Positions 44,362 through 53,725 of a stretch of DNA of 64,000 bases are shown piece after piece. The position numbers were made by a program, and so were the translations under genes. Within the stretch, counting starts at the first letter, position 1; the number at the start of each line of letters is the position of its first letter. This stretch comes from Oligoflexus sp. (GTDB taxonomy: Bacteria; Bdellovibrionota_B; Oligoflexia; Oligoflexales; Oligoflexaceae), in assembly GCA_014378195.1 (NCBI GenBank), contig JACMOC010000083.1:1-64000 (forward strand), in the 5' to 3' direction. The notes beneath the pieces are model-generated. The model was given only the letters and a program-made list of their open reading frames with translations, was not told where the DNA came from and did not search any database.

Positions 44362-45396
44362 TTAAAGCAGGGGAATTGTCTGATCTATAATCGCCTTGCG
44401 ATTGAGATCTTTAGCCTGTATTCGCACTGTTTTTTTCTGTGCGTCAAAGTCGATTAAGCCATAATTTAGTCGATCTAGGATGGGGCCTACACGCAGGTCG
44501 TTTTTGTTGCGGAACTCATCGGGATTTCGAAACGAATGAGTCATGCCGCTCGCCGTTATTTCCCAAATGGTTTTTCCTGAAGGGACTTTGAGGCGCGAGA
44601 GTTCGGCGAAATGACGATCCCCACTAAGGATTATGATGTTTTTTGCAGGCGACGCATCGATAAGTTTGATCAGGCGGTCTCGCGATGAGGGAATATTGGC
44701 CCATTTCTCAAACTTTTGCTGAGTCGGCAAAGCTTGAATAGAGGAGATAATAAAAGTCACGGCACCGGTATCGCTTTTTAATTCATTTTCCAGCCATTTC
44801 CACTGCGCAGACCCAAGCATATCCCCTTTCTCACCAGAAGTTCTCTCCGAGCGTGTATCAAGCATGATAAAACGCACTGCTTCGGCGCCTGTTCCGAGCA
44901 CATATCGTGTATAGATACCGTCTTGCGTGCGACGAGGCGAGTCTTTGGGTTCGCCGATGAAATCTAAAAAAAGTTGCTGACTTGGTTTTTTCTGAGGATA
45001 GGACTTGTCTGCATCGTTTTCGCCATAATCATGGTCATCCCAGACACCGATGACTGGAATTCGGCTCGCGAGGAACGTTTTGTATTCCGGCTGATCAAGT
45101 TCCGAAGCGTAAATATTAGACAGCTTACCCATATCACGCGTATCGGCATAAACGACATCACCCGTCCACACAAATAGCTCAGGTTTTTCCTCGAGGATTT
45201 TTTTCCAGAGCGGCTGAGGAAGGTATTGTTTGTTACACGAGGCAAAGCCAAAACGTTTTACGCTCGTCAACCCGTTTGCATTTTGAGTCGCCGAAGCGTT
45301 GACAATCACGGGTTTGAACGGGCCATCGAATCCCAGCGTGCTACAGCCGGTGAGGACCAGACTCAGGATGAGAAGACGCGGCACTCGGTGGGCCAT
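44362..45396 (-). CDS. PhoD-like metallophosphatase lipoprotein
   Basis: A 344-residue lipoprotein (lipobox LTGC, Cys18) of the PhoD/alkaline-phosphatase-D phosphoesterase group. Metal and active-site blocks are readable: GFASCNK at about 51-57, WTGDVVYAD, WDDHDYGEND and LSGDRHFAEL. It hydrolyses phosphomonoesters or phosphodiesters, probably at the cell surface, and would supply phosphate. No Pho box was identified. Convergent with the TolC gene. Confidence 0.9.
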   Translation of the reverse strand: MAHRVPRLLILSLVLTGCSTLGFDGPFKPVIVNASATQNANGLTSVKRFGFASCNKQYLPQPLWKKILEEKPELFVWTGDVVYADTRDMGKLSNIYASELDQPEYKTFLASRIPVIGVWDDHDYGENDADKSYPQKKPSQQLFLDFIGEPKDSPRRTQDGIYTRYVLGTGAEAVRFIMLDTRSERTSGEKGDMLGSAQWKWLENELKSDTGAVTFIISSIQALPTQQKFEKWANIPSSRDRLIKLIDASPAKNIIILSGDRHFAELSRLKVPSGKTIWEITASGMTHSFRNPDEFRNKNDLRVGPILDRLNYGLIDFDAQKKTVRIQAKDLNRKAIIDQTIPLL

Positions 45397-45509
45397 AGGG
45401 TATCCTCCAGGCGGTAAAAAAAAGGATCTTAACAGAGAGCTCCCTAACGGCCCACATTATTTGCTAAAATACAGGCAGTGCTCAGCTGAATCATCCTCCG
45501 GAGATCGTC

Positions 45510-45851
45510 ATGAAATATGCCCTAATCGCCTTCACTTTGCTCGCCTCGGCTTGTACCACAGTCTCAGGCGATGGCAATAGCAGCGCACCGTCTGGCGGCG
45601 AACGGAAAGAAATCGTAGGACTTGAAGAGATGTCTCTTGAGTATATACAGACCTCATGGGGAACTCCGGACTCTAACGTCCCGGCCGGTGAAGGCCGCAC
45701 GGTCCGCTTCAAAAATATTCGAACCGAAGAGGAGGACCCCATTACGGAAAAAATCGAAATCAAGATTTGCGATATTCGACTTGATATCAATAAAGCTCAA
45801 TTGGTCCAAAGTTGGCAGTACGAAACGTGCCGGCTTAGAAGCACAAAGTAA
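45510..45851 (+). CDS. Hypothetical small lipoprotein
   Basis: A 113-residue lipoprotein (lipobox LASAC, Cys15). After a Gly/Ser linker the segment MSLEYIQTSWGTPDSNVP resembles the SmpA/BamE helix-turn (GMTxxxVxxxLGxPD), and two later Cys may pair. A BamE/OmlA-like fold is possible but not established. Single gene. Confidence 0.65.
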   Translation: MKYALIAFTLLASACTTVSGDGNSSAPSGGERKEIVGLEEMSLEYIQTSWGTPDSNVPAGEGRTVRFKNIRTEEEDPITEKIEIKICDIRLDINKAQLVQSWQYETCRLRSTK

Positions 45852-45997
45852 CGTTTATTGAAATTTCATAAATAGACAGAATTACTGAGCCGGTAAAAAC
45901 TCTCATCGGCATTGATATTAACTATCGGCTACTGTCTGTTTTTAGCGAACGTTTAAGCGGGCGCTAGAAATTCTTTGTGTTGGGAATGAGGATATTT

Positions 45998-46801
45998 ATG
46001 AGAAGATTTTTAGTACACGGTCTTTTGTCTGTCGGTGTCGTTTCACTTTTGGGCGCTTGTGGCGCAAAATCCAATCAAGGCAGCGCTTTGAAAGTCACCA
46101 ACGGTCAGCTTGCTACTTCGAAACAATACCCTTCAGTCGTCCTTCTTTACGACGCCAAACTTGGCGCAATGTGTACCGGTACATTCGTTAACGAGACAAC
46201 CGTTATCTCGGCAGCCCACTGCACCGAAGGCGGGACTGTCGACGCCAAAGGCAACGTTACAGGCTCACCCTTATCGATCATCAGTATCAGTGATCTTGCT
46301 GGGGGCCAGGCCAGCCTTGTTGCAACTGCGACAGCTGAAGTTCGCAATATTCAATGGGACAAAAACGGCAAAAACGTAAATAAATATGACCTTAGCCTTA
46401 TCACTTTCCCAGCTGGAACGGCGAAAGCAGTAAGCGCATTGGCTGATGCCAGTCCTAGCGCAGGCGATGATTTGACTATCGTAGGGTATGGTCTGAATCA
46501 GTCCGATGATCTCAGCGATGGTTCGTCGGCTGGCGTCAAACGCATCGGACATAACACTGTCGCCGTGGTCAGCGAAGGGTTTATTCAATTTGATGGTGAC
46601 TCGGAAACCACAACGGCCAATGGAACTCACTCATCAGCAAGCGCTGGTGATTCCGGTGGACCTTTGTTTATTAACGGCAAACTTGCAGGCATAACATCGG
46701 GCGGCGGAAAGGCTGATGCATCGAGCCCAGATACAACAAGTCTTTATATCGATGTGAACTCGATTGAATCTCAAGCATTTCTTTCGACCCACTTGAATTA
46801 A
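45998..46801 (+). CDS. Trypsin-like serine protease lipoprotein
   Basis: A 267-residue lipoprotein protease from the ATG at 45998, which has GAGGA seven bases upstream. The frame begins at 45977. Lipobox LLGAC, Cys21. The mature core starts VTNGQLA, the triad is His in SAAHCT, Asp in KYDLSLI and Ser in SAGDSGGP. Fourth S1 lipoprotein in the window; unlike the others it has no linker or tail. It ends at a strong terminator. Confidence 0.9.
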   Translation: MRRFLVHGLLSVGVVSLLGACGAKSNQGSALKVTNGQLATSKQYPSVVLLYDAKLGAMCTGTFVNETTVISAAHCTEGGTVDAKGNVTGSPLSIISISDLAGGQASLVATATAEVRNIQWDKNGKNVNKYDLSLITFPAGTAKAVSALADASPSAGDDLTIVGYGLNQSDDLSDGSSAGVKRIGHNTVAVVSEGFIQFDGDSETTTANGTHSSASAGDSGGPLFINGKLAGITSGGGKADASSPDTTSLYIDVNSIESQAFLSTHLN

Positions 46802-46824
46802 GCATCTGTCGCATTTAAAAGAAG

Positions 46825-46858
46825 ACCCTTCATTGAATACAGTGAAGGGCTTTTTTCT
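46825..46858 (+). terminator. Terminator between protease and DAHP synthase genes
   Basis: The hairpin CCCTTCA, loop TTGAATACAG, TGAAGGG is followed by CTTTTTTC. The convergent DAHP synthase stop follows at once. Confidence 0.85.
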
Positions 46859-48205
46859 TTAGATGACTGAGGGCGCCATCATCTGAGACACAAGAAAAGC
46901 CATTTCGAGACTTTGGCTGTAGTTGAGGCGCGGATCACAGTACGTTTCATAGTGATTGGCAAGCTGCTCAGCGGTGATGCCAGCCGATCCTCCAATACAT
47001 TCCGTGACGTCGTCACCCGTCATTTCAAAATGAATGCCGCCGACTTTGCTGCCGGCGTTTTTGTGAATGGTGAGTGTCTCGCGAACTTCTCCTAAAATAT
47101 CATCGAAATTGCGGGTTTTGATGCCCGATTCGGTTTTGGCCGCATTGCCGTGCATGGGGTCGATACTCCACACTACAGGAATTCCGCGCATTGCTTCGAT
47201 AAGCTGCGGGAGGTGACTCGCTGCTTTACCGTTTCCATAACGGCTTATAAGCGTGATTTTACCGGGCTCGCGTTTAGGATTTAAAACTTCGCAGATTGCG
47301 ATGATGGTGCGCGGGTCCGAACTCGGACCAACTTTAAGGCCAAGGGGATTGCCGATGCCTCGGAAATACTCGATATGAGCGCCATCAAGTTGTCGTGTTC
47401 TATCACCGATCCAAAGAGTGTGGGCACCGAGGTTATAGTACCCGCCATACTCAGGCACGTATTGCGTCATCGCCTGTTCCAGTGGCAGGAGAAGACCTTC
47501 GTGCGAAGTATAAAATTCCACACTGCCGAGTTTTTCTTCGCGAGAGCCAAGCGATTCCATAAAAACGATAGCATCCTGAATGTTGCTCATGATGCGTTCA
47601 TACTCGGCTTTTTTGGGAGCATTGGAGACAAATTTTAAGTCCCAACTCTGCGGATGATGGAGATCCGCAAAACCACCCTTGGTAAGGGCACGAATATAAT
47701 TCAAGGTCGCGATCGAATGAAAATAAGCCTGTTTGATTCTTTGTGGGTCAGGCCTGCGAGCTTCGATAGAGGACTCAAAGGAATTGATAATATCGCCACG
47801 ATAAACGGGGATCACCTCGCCATTAATAGTTTCGGTATCGGCCGAACGTGGTTTGGCGTATTGGCCCGCAATGCGGCCAATGCGAATAATGGGCTTTCTG
47901 AGGCCATAGCAGAGAACCACTGACATCTGGAGCATGATCTTCAATTTTTGCGTGATGGCCTCACGATTGCAGTCCTGGAACCGCTCGGCACAGTCTCCAC
48001 CCTGTAGGATAAAGCTCTCACCCGCGCCCGCTTTCGCGAGCTGCTGTTTCAGGCGTTCGACCTCACCTACAAAGACAAGAGGCGGCATGGCTTTTACGTC
48101 AGCAAGGACAGCATCAAGCGCGGCTTCGTTTTCATAACGCGGCTGCTGCATACTTGGATATTGACGCCATGAATCAGGTTGCCATGGTTTGCTGGAGCTC
48201 ATCAT
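46859..48205 (-). CDS. Class II DAHP synthase (aromatic pathway entry)
   Basis: A 448-residue 3-deoxy-D-arabino-heptulosonate 7-phosphate synthase of the plant/mycobacterial class II type. The Asp-Glu rich ILQGGDCAERF block, RIGRIAGQYAKPRS, SHEGLLLPLEQAMTQ, HTLWIGDRTRQLDGAHIEYFRGI and SIDPMHGN are all diagnostic. It condenses phosphoenolpyruvate and erythrose 4-phosphate. The tandem ATGs at 48205/48202 with AGAGG upstream are preferred; the GTG at 48220 overlaps the sufE-like stop. Co-transcribed with that gene. Confidence 0.93.
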   Translation of the reverse strand: MMSSSKPWQPDSWRQYPSMQQPRYENEAALDAVLADVKAMPPLVFVGEVERLKQQLAKAGAGESFILQGGDCAERFQDCNREAITQKLKIMLQMSVVLCYGLRKPIIRIGRIAGQYAKPRSADTETINGEVIPVYRGDIINSFESSIEARRPDPQRIKQAYFHSIATLNYIRALTKGGFADLHHPQSWDLKFVSNAPKKAEYERIMSNIQDAIVFMESLGSREEKLGSVEFYTSHEGLLLPLEQAMTQYVPEYGGYYNLGAHTLWIGDRTRQLDGAHIEYFRGIGNPLGLKVGPSSDPRTIIAICEVLNPKREPGKITLISRYGNGKAASHLPQLIEAMRGIPVVWSIDPMHGNAAKTESGIKTRNFDDILGEVRETLTIHKNAGSKVGGIHFEMTGDDVTECIGGSAGITAEQLANHYETYCDPRLNYSQSLEMAFLVSQMMAPSVI

Positions 48206-48216
48206 AGACCTCTTTT

Positions 48217-48633
48217 TCACTTTTGCATGCTGCGCGCGTAATGCTGAATCATACTCAAAATGTTGCCCAGGCCGTTCCGTCGATTCATCGAAAGATGTTC
48301 GCTTACGCCTGCTTCACTTAAAAAATCGGTGGAGAGGTCGGCAACCTCCTGGGGCGTGCTTCCGTTGTAGACTTTAAGCAAAAGAGCCACAATCCCTTTA
48401 ACTATCATGGCTTCGGAATCAGCCATAAAATAAAGTTTTTCGTCTTTAATCTGCGGGACCAGCCATGCCCTTGAAATACAGCCTTTTACCAAAAACGCAT
48501 CAAGGCGCAGATTTTCAGGAAATGGTGGCATTGCTTTGCCTTCGTCCACGATATGTCGGAGGCGATCATCTTTATCGTTAATGCCCTTTAAGGCGCGAAG
48601 GAGAGCTTCTTTTCTCAGTAAAATATCGGTCAT
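48217..48633 (-). CDS. sufE: SufE-family cysteine-desulfurase activator
   Basis: A 138-residue SufE/CsdE protein from the ATG at 48633, which has GGTGAG upstream. The active Cys52 lies in VKGCISRAW and accepts persulfide sulfur from SufS. The family block DRLRHIVDEGK is at about 23-33, and the RRNGLGNIL C-terminus is intact. The usual sufBCDS neighbours are absent. Just upstream of the class II DAHP synthase. Confidence 0.9.
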   Translation of the reverse strand: MTDILLRKEALLRALKGINDKDDRLRHIVDEGKAMPPFPENLRLDAFLVKGCISRAWLVPQIKDEKLYFMADSEAMIVKGIVALLLKVYNGSTPQEVADLSTDFLSEAGVSEHLSMNRRNGLGNILSMIQHYARSMQK

Positions 48634-48850
48634 GGAACTCACCGCAAAAATAGAAATCGGGTCTTTTGTTCTACAGGGCCCTTGCGGTTGTGTCTAGCTT
48701 TCGCTCGCACCTTTAAGGGCTTAAACGATGATCGGGTAGAAAAAGCTGTAATGCACTAAATCGTAAGGATAATACCGTAATATTTAGTTAAAGGTTAAGC
48801 CTGCGGGCGCCGATAAGCACGATACGTCGACGTATCGCGAGGTTCTTTTC

Positions 48851-49855
48851 ATGAAGCTTTTCAAAATAGTTAGTGGAATTAGTATCTTAGCTGCCGTAAG
48901 TGTCGGGGCTTGCCGAGCCAGTATCAAAGGTCCCGGTGTGCCTGGTGGGCCAGCACTTGCCGGAGGAACTTCAGAGAACTCTGAGCCTGGTGATCCTGAT
49001 AGCCCCACGGACCCGGCCCCCCCTGTAGCTGTTGTCCCTATTCCGGCCACAGAACCTGTGGTTATAGCCGGTAGTCAGGCGGCAAGACCAGTCCCGGTTA
49101 CCGATCCTGTTCCTGCCTCGGCGCCGGCGACCGCGGAGTCCCCTTTACCAGTGGCAGCCCCTGCACCTTCCCCAGTGACGGCTATGCCGATGCCGGCTAA
49201 CTGTAAAGAAATTAAAGCTCTTACTCCGACAGCTGCAAGCGGTGTTTTTAAAATATACCTTACGCTTCCAGGGACGACCACGAAGTCACCGGTTTCAGCC
49301 TACTGCGGAATGGAAGAGGATGGTGGGGGATGGACTCTCATCCTAGATTACACTCACAAAGGCGGAACTAACCCCGCTTTGAAAACCATGACTAACACTT
49401 TGCCACTTTTTGGTTCTGACTCTCTCGGTATGGACGATTCAGCGAGTCTCACAAACTGGGGCCACGCAGGGAATACTCTCGTAAATGCCCTTTCGTTTAC
49501 TGAAATGCGCTTTTATTGCAGGAGTTCACAAAACGTGCGTGTTCTCCATTTCAAATCGAAAGACGCAACCTGCAAAACGGCTCTCACCACCGGCAGAGGC
49601 AACTGCCGAGGCGTGAAGGCCGACTTCGTGAAACTGAGCAGCCACACGGCAAACCTGCCCGGAACCATCGATAAATCGGATGTCGATCAAGGTGATGCAA
49701 CGCTTACAAATAACACTTTTGGGTCTGGCGTCACAAACCCTTCGGTGATGTGGAACGTGCATGGAGACCCAATTGAAAACAATAAGTCTTGGGAATGCGA
49801 CGCGGGGACCAACGATGATATCGATCACACGATCCATAGGGTTTGGATTCGTTAA
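48851..49855 (+). CDS. Lipoprotein with fibrinogen-like domain
   Basis: A 334-residue lipoprotein (lipobox VGAC, Cys21) with a Pro/Ala/Thr-rich linker (25-115) and a C-terminal fibrinogen-related domain. That domain opens with a CKEIKALTPTAASGVFKI type strand, contains AYCGMEEDGGGWTLI (the conserved Cys-x-Met and GGGWT core) and has paired Cys near the end. In animals such domains bind glycans or act as lectins. In bacteria they are rare and probably adhesive. A hairpin terminator follows the stop. Confidence 0.82.
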   Translation: MKLFKIVSGISILAAVSVGACRASIKGPGVPGGPALAGGTSENSEPGDPDSPTDPAPPVAVVPIPATEPVVIAGSQAARPVPVTDPVPASAPATAESPLPVAAPAPSPVTAMPMPANCKEIKALTPTAASGVFKIYLTLPGTTTKSPVSAYCGMEEDGGGWTLILDYTHKGGTNPALKTMTNTLPLFGSDSLGMDDSASLTNWGHAGNTLVNALSFTEMRFYCRSSQNVRVLHFKSKDATCKTALTTGRGNCRGVKADFVKLSSHTANLPGTIDKSDVDQGDATLTNNTFGSGVTNPSVMWNVHGDPIENNKSWECDAGTNDDIDHTIHRVWIR

Positions 49856-49878
49856 AATGGAATGAAATTTCCGAACTA

Positions 49879-49913
49879 AAAAAAAGCCTCGCAGATCACT
49901 GCGAGCCTTTTTT
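49879..49913. terminator. Terminator between fibrinogen-like lipoprotein and MltD genes
   Basis: Hairpin of seven pairs (CTCGCAG/CTGCGAG) plus outer pairs, loop ATCA, with A and T tails on both sides, so it serves both convergent genes. Confidence 0.85.
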
Positions 49914-49927
49914 GGTTTAGAGAAGGA

Positions 49928-51370
49928 TCAACCGGCGCGGCTGACTTTCAGGATCTGACCAACTTTCACGCCGTTTCTGCGAAGATTATTGAGTCGTTTC
50001 AGTTCGGCAACGGTGATGCCGAATTTTTTGGCAATTCCGTGAAGTCGATCGCCGCGACGAACGCGATAAACGCTTTCTTCACTCGACTCTTCAACGTGGG
50101 TTTTCGAGCTAGCAGCGACTTTTTCGCTGGTTGAATCGATCATGACTTTGAGTTTCATGCCACGGAAAATCGTATTCGAATGAAGGTGGTTTATCTCTTT
50201 CAGCTGCTCGACCGAAACGCCGTATTTTTGGGCAATGCTGTTGAGGTGTTCACCGCGTTTAACCCTATGGAATTTACGGATGCGGCTTTCGCCGACTGCA
50301 AGGCGGCTGGATTCAGCTTTGACGGCCATGCGGTGTTCAGCAAGGCGATCCGCTTTGTCTTTGAACTGGTCTTCAAAACGTTTTGGAATCCAGATCTTAT
50401 AGGTTGAGGTGTCGCCCGGTGTCACACCGCTTTTAAGGTGCGGATTAAACTTCTGAAGACTCTCGAGAGGGATCTCAGTTTCGTCCGCCACCGCAGAGAG
50501 ATTGATAGGCGAGGGAACCGTCACGCCCACAAAGGCTTCATGACTCTCGGACTTCGGGACGCGAAAGCCGTATTTTTCAGGGTTTTTACCGACGATATAT
50601 GCGGCAAGAACCTTTGGGATATAGTCCATCGTTTCGGGCGGCAGGACCTTGAGGCGCGCGAGCTCCCAAAAATCACGTGTTTTGCCGCGCATAATTGCGC
50701 TCATGATCCGGTTCTCACCAGCGTTATACGCAGCCATCGCCAGATACCAGGAGTTGAATACATTGTTCAGGTCTGCGAGGTAAAGGGAGGCGGCAACAGT
50801 TGCACGCCAAGGATCGCGACGCTCATCGACAAACCGGTCGACACGCAAACCGTAACGGCGGCCGGATGCAGGAATGAATTGCCAGAAACCAACAGCGCTT
50901 GCGCTCGAGTGGGCCTGCAAGACAAAACCGCTCTCGATCATAGCGAGGTAATAGAGTTCGCTTGGAACACCCGAGTCGCGAAGTGTCGCGACGATCATCT
51001 TGCGGTAAGGCTGGCCGCGGTCGATGAAGCGTTGAAACGCATCATGATTTTTATTGGCGAAAAAATCGATCCAACGATCGACATCTTTGTTGATCTCAAC
51101 GGGGATACCGGCTTTTAAAGCTTTGTTGATTTCATCTTCTTCGGTGCCGATCTCTGCAACTTCGCCGTTCACGGAAGTCTGCAATTCCTGATCAATCGAG
51201 TCGTCGATCTCGTCAGGTTGAACTTCTGGAGCCACAGCAGCTGAGTTGCTGTCCTCAAGTTCGGCTGTATTAACTTCAACTTTCGCATGGCGATGAGTGG
51301 TTCGACAGGCTGTCGAAGCCAAGATCGCGGCGAGTGACAAAACTAATGGGGTTATGTTCGTCAGCTTCAT
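49928..51370 (-). CDS. mltD: Membrane-bound lytic transglycosylase MltD-like
   Basis: A 480-residue lipoprotein (lipobox STAC, Cys22). An SLT domain at about 115-270 carries the catalytic Glu146 in AMIESGF, with SAVGFWQFIPASGRRYGL and AAYNAGENRI. Two LysM repeats lie at about 366-410 and 435-478 (RVRRGDRLHGIAKKFG). It cleaves peptidoglycan glycan strands to 1,6-anhydro-muropeptides at the outer membrane. MltD of E. coli has the same order of domains. Confidence 0.93.
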   Translation of the reverse strand: MKLTNITPLVLSLAAILASTACRTTHRHAKVEVNTAELEDSNSAAVAPEVQPDEIDDSIDQELQTSVNGEVAEIGTEEDEINKALKAGIPVEINKDVDRWIDFFANKNHDAFQRFIDRGQPYRKMIVATLRDSGVPSELYYLAMIESGFVLQAHSSASAVGFWQFIPASGRRYGLRVDRFVDERRDPWRATVAASLYLADLNNVFNSWYLAMAAYNAGENRIMSAIMRGKTRDFWELARLKVLPPETMDYIPKVLAAYIVGKNPEKYGFRVPKSESHEAFVGVTVPSPINLSAVADETEIPLESLQKFNPHLKSGVTPGDTSTYKIWIPKRFEDQFKDKADRLAEHRMAVKAESSRLAVGESRIRKFHRVKRGEHLNSIAQKYGVSVEQLKEINHLHSNTIFRGMKLKVMIDSTSEKVAASSKTHVEESSEESVYRVRRGDRLHGIAKKFGITVAELKRLNNLRRNGVKVGQILKVSRAG

Positions 51371-51828
51371 TGGGTCCCCTTACACGAAAAAGCAAAAGAT
51401 GGGTGCACTGAGCGGAATCTCAGAAAAGCCTATTAAGCGATTTCTGGATTGTGTGCTGAGCGCTGATAGAAAGACTGAATTTCAATAGTGATTCCACTCT
51501 AACATATGCCCACCTCTTTTGGCAGGTATAGACTACTTTCGATCCCTTGGTAAAACAAGGAGAGAGTTTTTTTTGCTCTTCCTAAACAATGGCTTAACAC
51601 GAGCTAAAATAATATGTGGCCGATTAAGGTTTTTGGAAATGGGGTCAAATGACCAAAAATACCGTCTCCCTCTGCCGACTTTTCTATGGCAAAATGGTAA
51701 GTTCATACAAAGTCGTAGGACTAACTGGGCAGAACGGCTAAAATCTGTTAGCAAAGAAATTAGACCTTAATCGAAATCGATAGCAGTTTTGAGCGTCGCC
51801 TGTTCCTGAGTTTGACATAGAGGATTAT
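51371..51828. other. Gene-free spacer, 458 bases
   Basis: No convincing gene. A short plus frame at 51519-51770 has no ribosome site and unusual composition. The stretch is A/T rich with several T-runs and must include the mltD promoter (minus) and the promoter of the membrane-protein gene at 51829 (plus). Confidence 0.6.
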
Positions 51829-52713
51829 ATGGCTTCATCCCAACAACGCATAACTCCGGATAAACGGATGATTGCTATTCTGGTTTATCTGACAGCTTGT
51901 TTACAAGTGATTGGGTACTCCTTTCGGGCGCTGCACGAAAGCAGCACGCTTACGCGTTTTCTTTCTTTAAATACTGCACTTCCTTCCAATATTACGTGGG
52001 GTATCAACGAATTCTACGTTGGCCTTATGATTGCATCTTTGGTTTGGGCTTTTTTTCGCTGGAGTCCATGGCCGTTTTATTTGATTGGCACTCTGTTTTT
52101 GATCGAGGCTCTATTCCAGACAGCGTTGGGTGGAGGAATGGCCGCGACGTTGTCGATCCCTGCGGAATGCTCGCGCTATCTATGGTTCCTCGCGATTGGC
52201 TATGCCCTTCGCAATGCGCGAACCCTGGACGTCGAAATTGGGTTGCCCAGCGTGAGACTCCTTCTGCGTCTAGGCCTGGCCTTGACCTTTGTTACGCATG
52301 GAGTTGAGGCCATCCTAAGGCACCCGGGCTTTCTTGATACCGTTATCTTGACGAAAAGGAGTCTTTTGCCGATCACAGATACACAGGGGTTTCTAACCAA
52401 CGGTCTGGCGATGATCGGAGTCGTGGATGTTGCGGTTGGATTGTTGGTGCTCTTTAAACCCAATAGAACGGCGCTTGTATACATGGCTTTTTGGGGCGCT
52501 TTAACTGCTTTTTCCCATATGCTGGCTTATCCGACAGCAGGTTTTTTTGAGGCTCTGATCCGCGCCCCGCACTATATGCTGCCGATGTTAATCTTGGTTA
52601 TCGAAGGGACGCGGTCGTTACGCAAGCCAATAAAACACGTCTATTCGCGCACACTTCGGAAAATGGGCCTCCCTACTCATTTGGCACTGAAACGCTCCAG
52701 CCAGGACGGTTGA
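51829..52713 (+). CDS. Unknown multi-pass membrane protein
   Basis: A 294-residue protein with about eight hydrophobic segments and a short basic C-terminal tail. The middle (LTFVTHGVEAILRHPGFLD) recalls the DoxX/DUF417 type of small membrane oxidoreductase-like proteins, but I cannot confirm the family. AGAGG precedes the ATG. Its last 37 bases overlap the thioesterase gene on the other strand. Confidence 0.65.
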   Translation: MASSQQRITPDKRMIAILVYLTACLQVIGYSFRALHESSTLTRFLSLNTALPSNITWGINEFYVGLMIASLVWAFFRWSPWPFYLIGTLFLIEALFQTALGGGMAATLSIPAECSRYLWFLAIGYALRNARTLDVEIGLPSVRLLLRLGLALTFVTHGVEAILRHPGFLDTVILTKRSLLPITDTQGFLTNGLAMIGVVDVAVGLLVLFKPNRTALVYMAFWGALTAFSHMLAYPTAGFFEALIRAPHYMLPMLILVIEGTRSLRKPIKHVYSRTLRKMGLPTHLALKRSSQDG

Positions 52714-53084
52714 GGATCGGCAAGTCGCCGGCGTTTTAAATCGAAAAGGCCGGCTTTAAGCTGGATAGTTGCGCAAATGGTACCATCAGCTCTGATCATT
52801 TCGTGGTCGACGATCCATATCTTCTGTTCGAGATTAGAAAAGCGCGTGCGGATCGTCAGTTCGTCCCTATTTTTGACCTCTTTGATGTAACGAATATAGG
52901 CGTCAAGTATTACAAAACCAATGCCATCTTTCAGCATTACGTCCAAGCTGAAGCCTTTGTCAAAGCACAATTGCCATCGCGCTTCTTCAAAGATGGTCAG
53001 ATAACGCGCGTGGTTGAGATGGCCCATAATGTCGAGCATCGTTTCCGTTACTAAGTATCTGAGTTCAAACCAACCTGAATCCAT
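52677..53084 (-). CDS. Hotdog-fold acyl-CoA thioesterase
   Basis: A 135-residue protein of the 4-hydroxybenzoyl-CoA thioesterase/YbgC group. The family block is MGHLNHARYLTIFEEARW at about 20-37, where the Asp of YbgC (DxxGH) is represented by Asp18 in LDIMGH, and the central hotdog helix and strands follow at normal length. It hydrolyses acyl-CoA. GGGAG precedes the ATG. It is 36 bases upstream of the next minus-strand gene's end and overlaps the membrane-protein gene. Confidence 0.8.
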   Translation of the reverse strand: MDSGWFELRYLVTETMLDIMGHLNHARYLTIFEEARWQLCFDKGFSLDVMLKDGIGFVILDAYIRYIKEVKNRDELTIRTRFSNLEQKIWIVDHEMIRADGTICATIQLKAGLFDLKRRRLADPQPSWLERFSAK

Positions 53085-53120
53085 ACAACTGACTCCCGAA
53101 AACTCACTTTTAATGCACGT

Positions 53121-53642
53121 CTAACGGCTAGTGACCAGAGGTCTTTCTGGATAGCGCATCGCGTACAGCATGCATATTGACTCGAGCCAGTGCTGATCAA
53201 CAGCATCAAACGCGGACGGATAGTCCGAATCAACGTCAAGGACGGCCAAAACTTCACCGTGTTTATTGAGAACAGGCACAACGATCTCGCTGCGTGTACT
53301 CGATGAACAGGCAATATGACCTGGAAAACTGTCGACATCAGCAAGACAATGAGTCTTTTTAGTCGTGGCGGCTGCACCACAAACGCCTTTTTGAAACGGA
53401 ATATTAAGACACCCATGCGCACCTTGATACGGGCCAATTTGTAGGTGTTCATCGCTCACAACTCGATAAAAGCCAGTCCAATCAAAGCTTTCGAATGAAT
53501 TGTGAAGTTCGCTAATAATAGTTGCCATAGCTGCAAGCCAATCCGTATCGGCCGTTAGAAGGGCTTGGATATTCGCATACACCTGACTGTAATGTTTTTG
53601 TTTGTGCATAGGTTCGGCGTGTCTAGGTAAAACTTCGAGCAT
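53121..53642 (-). CDS. msrC: Free methionine-(R)-sulfoxide reductase (GAF type)
   Basis: A 173-residue GAF-domain fRMsr from the ATG at 53642, which has GAGGAGG upstream; the frame extends to 53738 without a site. All three catalytic cysteines are found: Cys78 in HGCLNI, Cys88 in GVCGAA and Cys112 in IACSSSTRSEI. It repairs oxidised free methionine. Divergent from the 99-residue gene that follows, with overlapping leader regions. Confidence 0.9.
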   Translation of the reverse strand: MLEVLPRHAEPMHKQKHYSQVYANIQALLTADTDWLAAMATIISELHNSFESFDWTGFYRVVSDEHLQIGPYQGAHGCLNIPFQKGVCGAAATTKKTHCLADVDSFPGHIACSSSTRSEIVVPVLNKHGEVLAVLDVDSDYPSAFDAVDQHWLESICMLYAMRYPERPLVTSR

Positions 53643-53725
53643 ACTTCCTCCTCTATGGCAGATATAAAGGGAAGATGTGGCTCTGTCTAGATTTATAGAG
53701 AGGCTATGAGAGGAGGGGGGTGGGT

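Noticed and set aside
51519-51770. 83-residue plus-strand frame in the long spacer
   Set aside because: No ribosome site, irregular composition and no family; probably chance.
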